Source of the DNA: Zymoseptoria tritici IPO323
Lineage: Eukaryota > Ascomycota > Dothideomycetes > Mycosphaerellales > Mycosphaerellaceae
Length of the DNA: 64,000 bases
Direction of reading: 5' to 3'
NCBI RefSeq assembly: GCF_000219625.1
Contig: NC_018218.1
Location: 868,001 to 932,000 of the forward strand
Position numbers and translations under genes: made by a program. Below, in pieces: positions 1 to 9,568 of this stretch. The notes below the pieces were generated by a model that made no database searches, was not told where the DNA came from, and was given only the letters and a program-made list of their open reading frames with translations. Every line of letters starts with the position of its first letter. Within the stretch, counting starts at the first letter, position 1.

Positions 1-483
1 TGGTATTCTGTCGAAGTTTTTGGTCTGAAGCAAGCTCAGCGACGTCAGAAAGAGCTCGCGAGCGGAGCCAAGTCCGGGCGAGGACAATGTGACTGGCATG
101 TGACAGAAGGCGACATCAACACGAGCAGATATATAGCAGACACTCAAATCCAGGACACGACGACCAATACTACAATTCATCGTGCGATGCTGCTGTAAGA
201 AGGAACAATCGTGATATGGTGTCATTAAAAGCTACTTGTTTCGTTGATAGAGCACATGCTGTAGACTCGCCCAAAAATGAAACACCTCCCGGAGCAACTC
301 CAATCCTGTAAGATTTCCCATGCCAACTGTATCGAGCCACTGCATTCTGTCCGGCAAGAACGGACCCGATTGTGTCGCGCTGTGCCATGCTGATTTTGTT
401 TTATCCGTGCTGAGACCACTTCCTTTCTCTCCCTACCACTGTCGTCTTTCCACTGTCGTCTTCCCACTGTCGTCTTCACTCCT
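1..483. other. Intergenic, 3' flank of the chitin synthase gene
   Basis: No convincing coding region is visible on either strand. Short open frames overlap each other and look like random open frames. The stretch probably holds the 3' UTR of the minus-strand chitin synthase that ends at 484. A TA-rich patch near 128-135 could be a promoter element of a gene outside the window, but nothing in the window supports that. Confidence 0.5.
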
Positions 484-3347
484 CTACCTCTTATTACAGC
501 ATCCCAGCAATCCACTCTTGAACAAGAACCACACGCACCCAAGGAACCTCACGAAACTCAGCGCCGCAGTAGCCCACAGCAACGCGCGGAAGAAGTTCGA
601 CGTCCTGCTACTCGCTCCAGTGGTGAATCCAAACTTATCGAAGCTATCACTCGTAATTGCCACCGCCAGCAAAGCATTGGAGAAGATCCAGAATGTGACC
701 AATCTCGTACGGAAAGATTTATACGAGTCTTCCAAGCTTTTCTTCGTGTCTTCCTTCGGAGCGTCGTAAGGTGTCAGCGCGCGCTTGACGGTCTGTTCGA
801 ATTGCGAGTCGATGTCGGCCTGTGGGAGATCCACTTCTTCGATCACGGCCCCTTTCCCGTCGGCAGCTTTCTGGGTGGTGGCGGATGGCAGAGCGTCGGA
901 TTTGTCGGATCCCTTGGTGCCCCAGGAGACGTCGTGCCAGTTGGAAAAGGCGTAGACCATGAGGATGTTGATGTACGAGGTCATCATGAGAAGGTACTGC
1001 CCGAAAGAGGTGAACATGTGCCAAGGGTCGAGGTACAGGAAGGAGGCGATGAAGTAAAGACCGAAAGTGGCGGCGAGAGCGATGATGATGATACCTGGTC
1101 CTGTGGAACCGAAGAAGGATTTGATGAAGTCGACCGCGGTGCCATCGGTGTCAAATCCTGGCCCGCCGGTGAAAGCACGGACGACGAGGTAGAAGGAGTC
1201 GACGATGATGTAGAGTTGGATGATGGCGTAGACGGCAAAGGAGATGATATAGGTCCAGCGAGATCCCTTGGGTCGGTTACCGAGAGCGAGGATGAATTGG
1301 AGGAGGAGGAAGGCGAGGTAGATGTATTTTACGACCGTGTTGACATAGGGAGTGACGGTGTTGCCAAAGGGAAAGGCATGTTGGTCGTTGCTTGAGCCGG
1401 GGCTACCCACGAGGTCGATGATGACTGTTGTTGTGAGGTAGTAGGATGCTAGCAGAGGTTAGTGAAGGCCATGATGAGATATCAACTCGACTCACCCAAT
1501 GAGAACCAAGCCATGATGACCGTCGCCAAGTTGTAGATCAGCTGAATATGGAAGAAGAACATGCGGATGATGTTGTGTCCAGAGCGGTACATGCGGCCGA
1601 AATGCATCAGAGAATAGAGAGTGGCGGCGAAGGATCCGTTCAACCAACGTCGACGCTGACCGATGAATTCGGCAGCACCTTCAGGCACATCCGTCTCACC
1701 CTTGGAGGCTTTGACGTAGGTGAGATGCCACTTGCTGCCAGCCTTGGCGACCAACTCGAAACAGAGAATACGATCTTCTGCCAAAAACATGTTCTTCTTG
1801 AAAATGTTCATGCCCTCGATACCCTTGGGTCCGAGTTGTTTCGAAAGAGTGTGATCACCGTGGAAATACTGCTCGAGAGGACGTCCCATGATGGCGCGGA
1901 AGCGGTAGGCGGAGAAAGCACCAGGTAAGACGGAGACGTATCCAAATGAAGATTCGAGCGGCTTGTCCAAAATGTTGGAGATTTTGTACTCGAAGTTCTG
2001 AATGGCGACCAGTGGGTTGAGGAGATTCTTCCAGCCTTTACCCAGCAGAGCGTGAATCTCACCACAGGCACCACCCAAATCCTTGTCATTGTAGAAGGCC
2101 TCCCACAGAGCGAGAAGAGCTTTGTGGCCGGGTTTCGTACCAGCATCGAGTAGAATGCACACTTCCGGGTTGAGAATGCGTCCAAAAGCAGTGAAGAGCC
2201 ATCTGTGAGAATTGATCTTCTTGCTGTTCTTTTGCTTCAGACAGAACATCATCTGCACGGGTGGCAGAGTGGAGGGACCATCATCGAGCGGACGAATGAG
2301 CTGCTGGTTGGAAGTGACCGAAAGCTGTGTGGTGTATTCGAAAATGTGGGCGACCGTCTCCTTTCCGTCAATGTCCCTCTTCATGATACCATCCTGGTAG
2401 ATACCAATCGTGGCTAGCACATCGAGCGTACCCTTGTCGCAGGGGTCGATACCGTCGAAAACCAAGCAGACCACAATCTTCTGCCATGCTGGGCCACCTT
2501 TGTTCCAGAATTCCGACTTTTTGATGTTGACGATATCGCGGATGTTTTGCATGACACCGTGGAGTGTGCGTGATGTCAGCGTCTTGTCCTCGTTGTAGTA
2601 TGTCACAGCGATCAACAGCTCGGTATGTCTGTTATACATGGCAGGACGAAGATTGTATCCATTTTTGAGGGTGAAGTCATTGGGATCGCAAGTGGCAGCG
2701 GTGTATCTCAGATGTGTGAACTCCTCGCTGCCGCTCTCCAAGTCGTTGCGGTATTTGGCCTGCACGGCATTTTGAATCGCCGAAGGGACAGGGTAGTCTG
2801 CGCTTAAAACAGCACCCTGCACAAGCTTGACCTTACGTGTTGCATTTCTCTTCAAACCACCTGGTGCGGCTGCTCCACCTCCTGGCTGTTGTCGTTGACG
2901 CCATGCTTCTGTACTGCCGGTGTCGCTTCGATCGTACGGGCTTTCTGGCATTCCCATTTCTGGGTGGCCATAACCTGGATCGTCGAGATGGTGGCCGCCG
3001 TACTCCTCATACCCATTGTATGGAGGCGCTCCTGCGGGAGGATGGCCCGCGTACGTCTCTTCTAGCGAGTATCCATGAGGATCGTGACCGCCGGGAGTGC
3101 CAGAACGGCTGTGGGGTTCGTCAAAGGGACCTTGGAAAGGACCGGTCGGATTGTTGTGCAAGAGGGAACGCTCGACCTCGTCGTCGCTGTCGTGTCTGCT
3201 GTCGTGAAGAGGAGAATTGTGGAAAGATTGTTGCTGTGAAGGATGGATCAGGCTGAGATCTTGTGGTGGTTGATGGTGAGTGTTTGTTGGCGGACTCACG
3301 TTCGGTGGAAGGTGACCATCGTAGCCTCCAGCTCCCTGGTAAGCCAT
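484..3347 (-). CDS. Class III chitin synthase
   Basis: Integral plasma-membrane glycosyltransferase (GT2) that polymerises UDP-GlcNAc into chitin for the cell wall. Two exons, 3347-1496 and 1448-484, are joined across a 47-bp intron (GTGAGT...CTAG, with CTAAC upstream of the acceptor), giving about 938 aa, normal for the class. The N-terminus is a long hydrophilic Pro/Gly/His-rich tail starting MAYQG. It is followed by the [13 protein letters not shown] and [13 protein letters not shown] block typical of class III enzymes. Catalytic motifs are [15 protein letters not shown] (about residue 524) and QRRRWLNGS (about residue 564). Several hydrophobic membrane segments follow in the last 370 residues, spanning the splice junction at SLASYYLTT. 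The start is the first ATG after in-frame stops and matches family N-termini. The class assignment rests on recalled family sequence features. Confidence 0.95.
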
Positions 3348-4515
3348 GACGGTGTGTGTGAGAGAGGGAAAGAAGAGATGTGATGGCGGTCAAAATGAGC
3401 TCAGGCGGTGTAGCGGTACGGCACAGGAATTCTGGTTGTTAGGGAGAATAGGCGTGACGATCCAACGGCTCTGCGACAATGAGGAATCTGGGATGGATGA
3501 ATGCGTCGATGAATGAGGAGGGTTAGGAGGAGAGAGAAGGCGTGGTGAAGGATGGTGGAACAAAGGAGAAGATGTGGGAGAAAAAGGTTCTGGACAAAGG
3601 GTGTCCAGTCGTTTAGATGCACTGATGCACAGCAGAGTGGAGCTGCTGGCGTCTCTCGGCTTTCTCGTGCGTTGAAGCTGTGCTGGTGTTTCGTGGCCAG
3701 CGAATGACGTGGGTCCAAAAGGACTGTTTCAAGATCGACACCCGCCTGGACAAACTGAAACGCCAGAGTTGGAAAGAGATCAGAGTGGAGGAATAGGAGA
3801 AGGATGAACTACTCCCGAGGCTGAATCCTCGTCGTGAAATACTGCTATACTACTGTACATGAGAAGACTCTTCTGCTGATCTCCCCTGGAACATGCACGG
3901 CAAAAACACAGCCTTGTGGTAACTATGCCGCCCTCCAGAGCGGGTCACATTCCTCCTCCACAAGAATTCCAAGACCTTAAAAATCCCACAGACAGTTTCC
4001 GCGTGTCGAGCTGTCGTGTCGCATGTGCTAAAGCAATCCCTGCTCTAAATTTAGCTGGGGCTCTCCACTTCGCACTGCCACCCAAGAGACTTCCTTCATA
4101 CGCCCAAACCAAACCTCCGAACACTTCGAGACGTCGCATCGGGAACGCCGACAATCAAAGGGAGCAAGTGTCGAGTGGCAACAGGGATCCTCTCTAATTT
4201 GCCTCGTGTCGGCGGGAGTGCATCTCAACTCAACCGCCTCATGGTGGCCTCAGGCTGATCGACAACGCACGAGACGAGAATTGAAGTGATCTTGCACTGT
4301 ACGAACCAAGGCATGCTGAACGCAACCGACCGTGTAACATCTCATGTCCCTCCACGTGTGGATAGCGTGGTCCCTACAAGCAGCATCTTGACACCTCACC
4401 TGCATCAGGTCTCGTCAACCAACGTCAATCTCATAGCTGGAAATTGGACTACCCTCAATCCCGCCATAACCTCTCCAGCCAGTCAACCACCAGCACCAGC
4501 AACACCACACCGACC
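3348..4515. promoter_or_regulatory. Divergent intergenic region between the chitin synthase and DUF218 genes
   Basis: The flanking genes point away from each other, so this 1.2-kb stretch must contain both promoters and 5' UTRs. CT/GA-rich tracts near 3355-3375 lie just upstream of the chitin synthase start, as is common in fungal promoters. No coding region is convincing; the open frames here are short and lack recognisable motifs. Confidence 0.5.
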
Positions 4516-5361
4516 ATGACGGAACTCACGATCCCGCTCCCCTCCTCCGCCTCTCCCACCTTCACCCATCTCATCCTAGTATGCGGCCACGCGACCTACA
4601 TTGGTGCCACAACTCCCTCCTCCGCGTCCCTCGATGAACAGAACTGGTCTCTTCAATCCTTCCAGCGCTCCAATCCTACAACTCACAAACCCGGCGAGCA
4701 CCATACATTCCTATCTCATATCCACTCCGCCGCCTCTCTCGCTGCTTCAACGCCGTCCTCCCTGCTCATCTTCTCCGGTGGGCAGACCACGCCCACCGAA
4801 CCATCTAACCCTGATGAATTGACCGAAGCTCAGTCACACGCAAGACTACTTCAAATGCACATCTCCACTCTCCCTGCTTCATCTCAGGAAAACCTCACCT
4901 ACGCCTCTGAGAACTCGGCGACGGATTCGTACCAAAATCTCCTCTTCTCTATTCTTCTCTTTCATCACCTGACACACGCATACCCTGCGCACGTAACGGT
5001 GATCACCCACGCTTTCAAAACTCCCCGGTTCCTACATCTCCACGGCCCAGCGATCAAATTTCCCGCTCATCGCCTGCGAGTGCTGGGTATCAATCCACCT
5101 TTCACTGCACAAGAAGCAGAGGAGACGGAGATCGGGGAAAGGGAGAGAGGCTATGCGCCTTGGAAGGAGGATTTGTATGGTGTTGGAGAGGTGCTGGGCC
5201 GGAAGAGGAGGGAGAGAGGGTGGGACGATGAGAGGGTCAAAGATGGATGGATGGATGAGTTGTCGGACGAAGTGAGGGAGCTGCTGGAGTGGAAAGGTGG
5301 GAGCACGGGGAGAGAGATCTTTCCTAAAGCTTTGCCGTGGGAAGAGGAGGGTGCTGAGTAA
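4516..5361 (+). CDS. DUF218 (YdcF/SanA-like) domain protein
   Basis: Single-exon protein of 281 aa. The start at 4516 has a good context (CCGACCATGA); an upstream in-frame ATG at 4444 is less likely. The fold signature is a central alpha/beta unit. It begins with the hydrophobic strand THLILVCGHATYIG, continues through SLLIFSGGQTTP and SENSATDSYQNLLFSI, and ends in HVTVITHAFKTPRF. The VCGHA...FSGGQT...SYENLLFS...HxFKxxRF order is that of fungal DUF218 proteins, whose biochemical role is unknown. The C-terminal 80 residues are charged (Glu/Arg/Trp-rich). No signal peptide or membrane segment is evident, so a cytosolic location is inferred. Confidence 0.8.
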   Translation: MTELTIPLPSSASPTFTHLILVCGHATYIGATTPSSASLDEQNWSLQSFQRSNPTTHKPGEHHTFLSHIHSAASLAASTPSSLLIFSGGQTTPTEPSNPDELTEAQSHARLLQMHISTLPASSQENLTYASENSATDSYQNLLFSILLFHHLTHAYPAHVTVITHAFKTPRFLHLHGPAIKFPAHRLRVLGINPPFTAQEAEETEIGERERGYAPWKEDLYGVGEVLGRKRRERGWDDERVKDGWMDELSDEVRELLEWKGGSTGREIFPKALPWEEEGAE

Positions 5362-6084
5362 GTGGAGCCATCTCTGGACTTCCTCCTCGAACGCAGTCAT
5401 GAGCGCTATGCGCAGACGACCGCACTCCCTCCATCAATGCAAGCGCAAGGACAGCAGGTGATATCACGGAGGAGCCATGGACGAATGTTCTACCAGTCAG
5501 CGACGAGCTTGTCGCTGCTTTGCACGCAAGGCTTACGCGCAAAGCTGGACCACCCCAAGATCACGAACTGGCACCGCCGGGTGAAAGAAAATCTACGGTT
5601 TGGCAGTGACTGAAATGGATGATCCGTTATGTGGTGTTGAGCCGAATCTCTCACCACGGAATACACGGCAAATCCCAAGTACATGAGTCGGACCGGATCA
5701 AGGACAGTCTTGACACCACAGCAACACCATTCGCCGCGATGTCGACGCTGCGCAACACCACCTTGTTGGCTCTGCTAATGAGGGAAGCAATGCTCATGAC
5801 CGAGGCTCTTGGGCCAATAACCGAAGCAACGAACGCTCATGACCGAAGCAGAGGCATCCGCAGTCTGAGTGTCCACTTTTGGCACCTGAGCTCGCCTTCG
5901 TCCTCGATCGAGTAACAATGAAGCGGACTCGGAAGAACTTGACTCAAAGCGGACATGATGATGTTTCAATTGTCCCTGCTGGCGACTGACACACGCCGCG
6001 GACACGTCGCTGCACATGGTACTGGTTCATACTGCTATTATGACCCATCTCTAAAGTATTCTGAATTGTGTTTGCGGAGGAAAT
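5362..6084. other. Intergenic
   Basis: Short overlapping open frames on both strands, none with recognisable motifs or typical fungal coding composition. It probably contains the 3' UTR of the DUF218 gene and the upstream region of the 6085 gene copy. Confidence 0.5.
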
Positions 6085-6867
6085 ATGGCGAGACCTTCGA
6101 TGTCTGCTCCTAGCACGGGCGCCGCTGGGAATACTCGGTCGAGGTCTGAGTAGAGGGAGCAGGACGAACAGGATGATAAGAAGAGGCGGAAGTTGGAGGA
6201 CCGCAAGATCTCAAGGACGAAGAGTCGAGAAGAGAGGGGCGTGAAGCGGCCCATGGGCCCGAGGAAGTCGGCGCCGCCGGGGGGAACGATGAGGATGGAT
6301 GTTGAGGATGAGGGTGAAGAGGATGGAAAGGACGAGGCGGGTTTTACTTACGAGGGTCCGGGTCTGAGGGCCTTCAACTATGAGGCCGACGACCCTGAAG
6401 ATGAAGACGCAGATATTACCATGTCCAACACCATCGCGCAAGCTACATGCCCCCACGACATCGAAGAGGACCAAGAAGAAGACAACCCAAATCCTCCAGA
6501 CCCACCCACCGACCCCTCACCCTTCAATCCCGACCAGCGCCTCCCACCCGTTCCCGACGACCACGCAGAACTCACCGAACCCGTCCGCCAGCAGGCACGC
6601 ACCCTCTCCCGCGATCTGCTACACGTGGCGTCAGGTCCGCGCACGGATGCGGACTTGCGGAGAGCAGGGCAGTATGTGGGATCCGCGTTGCTGACAATTG
6701 AACGCAGTCAGCGGGAGACGGAGGACAGACGATTACGGGAGAGGGAGCAGGAAGAGGCGGAGAGGGTGCAGAGGGAGAGGAGGAAGAGGGAGCAGAGGGT
6801 GAGGGGGGGAGAGGGAGGAGAGGGAGAGAGAGGAGAGAGCGGTGGAGAGGAGGGCGATTGGAGTTAG
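6085..6867 (+). pseudogene. Disordered acidic/basic family protein, copy A, interrupted by an in-frame TAG
   Basis: The function is not recognised. An ATG at 6085 opens a frame (MARPSMSAPSTGA...) that runs to 6867 but contains one TAG at 6151 (codon 23), between GAG and AGG codons. The start resembles copy B (MARKSPRSAS...). The block KRPMGPRKSAPPGGTMR matches KRKKGPKNSVPAGRTIRR in B, so these are probably paralogs. The middle is acidic and Pro-rich. A conserved helical stretch (ARTLSRDLL...DADLRRAGQY...ERSQR) is shared with B and C. The C-terminal 50 residues are low-complexity Arg/Glu/Gly, encoded by a purine-only tract. Either the gene is broken, or translation starts at the next in-frame ATG (6253), or an unseen small intron removes the stop. 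Confidence 0.55.
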
Positions 6868-7301
6868 GAGGGAGAGGGAGAAGAGGGAGAGGGAGGAGCG
6901 GGAAAGGAGAGGGTAGTGGTGTATGGACTTGATGGTTCGGCATCTTCTAGAAGAGGTCTGGACCGTCTGCTATTCTCCATCTTTCCGCCGACGGCGCATC
7001 GTCGATTGTGATTGACTGTACTCGGTAGGTCCGAACGGATGTCTTTGTTGCGATCTCCAAGCTGTGCCGGATCAGGCTGTACTCATTGACCGATCTCAGC
7101 TTCGCCTTTTTCGATTTTTCGAGGACAAAGCGACCGGAACGGAATCGCCACCTCGAAGCAGACGGGGTGTGTGGTCCTTTGTCTCTGCCCGTCGAGTCGC
7201 TTACTTCTCTCTTCTGGCGAGAGCAATGTGTGAGAACATGCATCACTCATCTTACGCACACCTATTACATTATACGATACGAACCGATCGCGCGAGAACT
7301 C
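6868..7301. other. Intergenic between copies A and B
   Basis: 434 bp without a supported gene. It begins with the purine-rich continuation of the copy A 3' end, then mixed sequence that must carry the promoter and leader of copy B. No repeat or RNA gene is seen. Confidence 0.5.
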
Positions 7302-7859
7302 ATGGCGAGGAAAAGTCCCCGTTCGGCATCGAGGGAGAAAGCAAAAGAGGAGAAGGCGGAGAAGAGTGAGCGAAGTCTGAAAGCCGCCGTGACGAAGAGA
7401 AAGAAGGGACCCAAGAATTCGGTGCCGGCGGGGCGAACGATAAGGAGGGCTAAGGGACAGGACGACGATATAGCAAATAAAGACGACAGCGATGAAGAAG
7501 AGCAAGATCCCCCAGGAGATGACGGTGCGAAGGAAGCCGACGAAGCTGCCCCTGCGGAACAATATCTGGACTATTGTTCCGACACGGATGAAGAAGTCTT
7601 CAATCGTGAACTCGAGCCCGAGCCCAGCGATGACGACGAGGACGAAGCCCACCAGCAGGCTTCACGAGTCGACTTGGGTCCAACGCCGGAGATCAACGAG
7701 CTCCGCGACCGCGCGCTTCAACTCATGTGGGATATCACGCACCTTGAGGCGAGTCAGCCCGAAGATGGGGATTTGAGGCTTGCGGCGGAGTATCAGGGGG
7801 TTACGTGTAGGTTGATTGTTCGGAGTCAGCGGAAGGGGTGGGAACGTGGTGGGGAGTGA
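7302..7859 (+). CDS. Disordered acidic/basic family protein, copy B
   Basis: Hypothetical protein of 185 aa, not recognised. The ATG at 7302 gives MARKSPRSAS, which parallels the start of copy A, so the longer upstream open frame is rejected. The first 50 residues are Lys/Arg-rich with several possible nuclear-localisation clusters (AVTKRKKGPK). Residues 50-125 are Asp/Glu-rich. A predicted helical C-terminal unit (INELRDRALQLMWDI...GDLRLAAEYQ...RLIVRSQR) is the part conserved with neighbouring copies A and C. A nuclear protein that binds nucleic acid or histones would fit this charge layout, but that is inference only. It has the same orientation as the other copies. Confidence 0.55.
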   Translation: MARKSPRSASREKAKEEKAEKSERSLKAAVTKRKKGPKNSVPAGRTIRRAKGQDDDIANKDDSDEEEQDPPGDDGAKEADEAAPAEQYLDYCSDTDEEVFNRELEPEPSDDDEDEAHQQASRVDLGPTPEINELRDRALQLMWDITHLEASQPEDGDLRLAAEYQGVTCRLIVRSQRKGWERGGE

Positions 7860-8355
7860 GGCTGGGCTTTCGAAGAGCCGCCATACCACAGGTCGGTCAG
7901 GATGTCAGAACTCCGACAAAGAAGATAGCGGTCGCTCGGTATCGAAGTTTTCAGCGAATGCCTGGCTTTGTTGCCGCCCGCTTTGCGGTGTCTGCCTACT
8001 TGTCTCCTGCTGCTCTCTTCTAGTAAAGCTATTCAAAACAGGACCAGGTCGAGGGGAGTGAAAATCCGCTTTGTCGAACGGACTCGTCGTTGACGGATCG
8101 AGCTGTGTGCATCGGTACCGACCTTGGGTCTTTGTCCTTGTTGTTGGGCACGATGAGACGGACTCGGAGCGCTAACTCCAAGCAGACATTGAGAGGGCTG
8201 GTCTTTGTCTCTGCCATGGGGAATCGCCCATCCGGTTTCTTAGAATGAGCGAAGAATATGAGTTTGCATTACTCTACTCGAACACACAGTCTGCAGCCAT
8301 CTGCCACCGCACTATACAACGATTAAATCCCGAGCTTGAGAGAAAGAAAGCGATC
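7860..8355. other. Intergenic between copies B and C
   Basis: No supported gene. An in-frame upstream ATG at 8245 could extend copy C by 37 residues (start MSEEYEFALL), but the start at 8356 fits the paralogs better. The stretch otherwise holds presumed terminator and promoter sequence. Confidence 0.45.
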
Positions 8356-9048
8356 ATGGGGAAACTCTCATCTCCCAAGGCCAGCACGGCAACAAAGAAA
8401 CTCAGCTCCGCAGCCAGGGAGAAAAAGAGAAAGGAGGCCGCAAAAGCCAGCGAGCAAAAGGCAAAGGACGCTGTGACGAAGAGGAAGAAGTCCACAGCGG
8501 AACCAGGAACTCAGCCGTCCAAGAGCGCGACGAAGCTAGCGTCGGCTGGAGGCAAAAGGACGAGATATGAAGAGCAAGCGCCCCTTGCTTACAAGGGCCC
8601 AGCGGAGGACTGGGAGTCTTACTTCAAGTATACCGACGCCGAAGCCGACGAGATGATGGAGGCTGCTCACGCCGAGGCGCGCTTGTCCGAGGGTCCGGCT
8701 CCGCAGTTCGTCGTCAGACGTACCGACGCGGCTCGGAAGAAGGACATTGAGGAGTATTCGCGCGGCTTCAAGGATGCCGACGAGGATCTTGAGGATCTCG
8801 AGGATGCAGAGATGGAGTCCGGCGGCGAGGACAGCGACAACGACAACGGCGATGACGAAGGTGACGACGACGATGAACTAGTCACCAATACCGAGCTCTA
8901 TCGCCGTGCGGTCGAACTCGCCGAGGAAATCGCGCTCGCGTCCGCGGGGAGGCGCCAGGATAAGGACTTGAGACATGCGGCGGAGGCCGCTGTGGCTGTA
9001 TATAGGCAACTCAGGCAGAGTCTGAGGGTGCGGTCAGGCAGGATTTAA
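8356..9048 (+). CDS. Disordered acidic/basic family protein, copy C
   Basis: Hypothetical protein of 230 aa from the ATG at 8356 (MGKLSSPKAST; ATCATGGGG context). A longer start at 8245 is possible. The N-terminal 70 residues are Lys/Ala/Ser-rich and contain the shared block DAVTKRKKS seen as AAVTKRKKG in copy B. Residues 75-150 include aromatic and acidic segments. An extreme Asp/Glu/Asn run (EDSDNDNGDDEGDDDDE) precedes the conserved helical unit TELYRRAVELAEEI...DKDLRHAAEAAVAVYRQLRQS. This matches the C-terminal units of copies A and B in spacing (A..L....D.DLR.AA.Y). The function is unknown; nuclear localisation is inferred from the basic clusters. Confidence 0.6.
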   Translation: MGKLSSPKASTATKKLSSAAREKKRKEAAKASEQKAKDAVTKRKKSTAEPGTQPSKSATKLASAGGKRTRYEEQAPLAYKGPAEDWESYFKYTDAEADEMMEAAHAEARLSEGPAPQFVVRRTDAARKKDIEEYSRGFKDADEDLEDLEDAEMESGGEDSDNDNGDDEGDDDDELVTNTELYRRAVELAEEIALASAGRRQDKDLRHAAEAAVAVYRQLRQSLRVRSGRI

Positions 9049-9568
9049 GAGACGGTATGTAGTAGGGGTGTGCTGGGTACGATTCTTTCTTTTCTTGCGG
9101 AAGCTTGAGAATGCATACCGGAAACTGTGCGTAATTCATGTATGTACCGCGCCTTCGTCGTATTGCCAGTACGTCGCACAGCGGGAACACTATTGCGATT
9201 GTGCTTCATTGTGCTCTCGTCAAGGTCCAGAACAAAGTCTTCTCGAATCTCCGGTATCGACGCTAGCCACACAATGAAAGTCGTCGCTCCTTCCGAATCC
9301 GGTAATTCGGCTGTTTCCGGCGATTTTCCACCACAATACCGTCTTGACAGCCACAATAGCAGTCAAGGGGGCATCAACGACGAAGGAAACCTTCATTGTT
9401 CGTCTGGAACTGCAAAAGGGAAGACGAAAAGCTTGTTCGTCTCATCTTGTCTTTCGCTTCCTTTCTCCCGTTGTACCGACCAAGCTTCTCTGTCGATTCT
9501 CAGCCGTTCAGCCATATTTTGATCGATTGAAGCATTTGCAAGCGTACTGAATCTTCTCAACATCCAAT
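9049..9568. other. Intergenic between copy C and gene D
   Basis: 520 bp with no convincing coding signal; short random frames only. It presumably contains the promoter of the gene starting at 9569. Confidence 0.5.

Noticed and set aside
802..1395. Long plus-strand frame opposite the chitin synthase
   Set aside because: Antisense shadow of the conserved transmembrane exon; Gly/Asp/Val-rich composition is produced by the opposite-strand codons.
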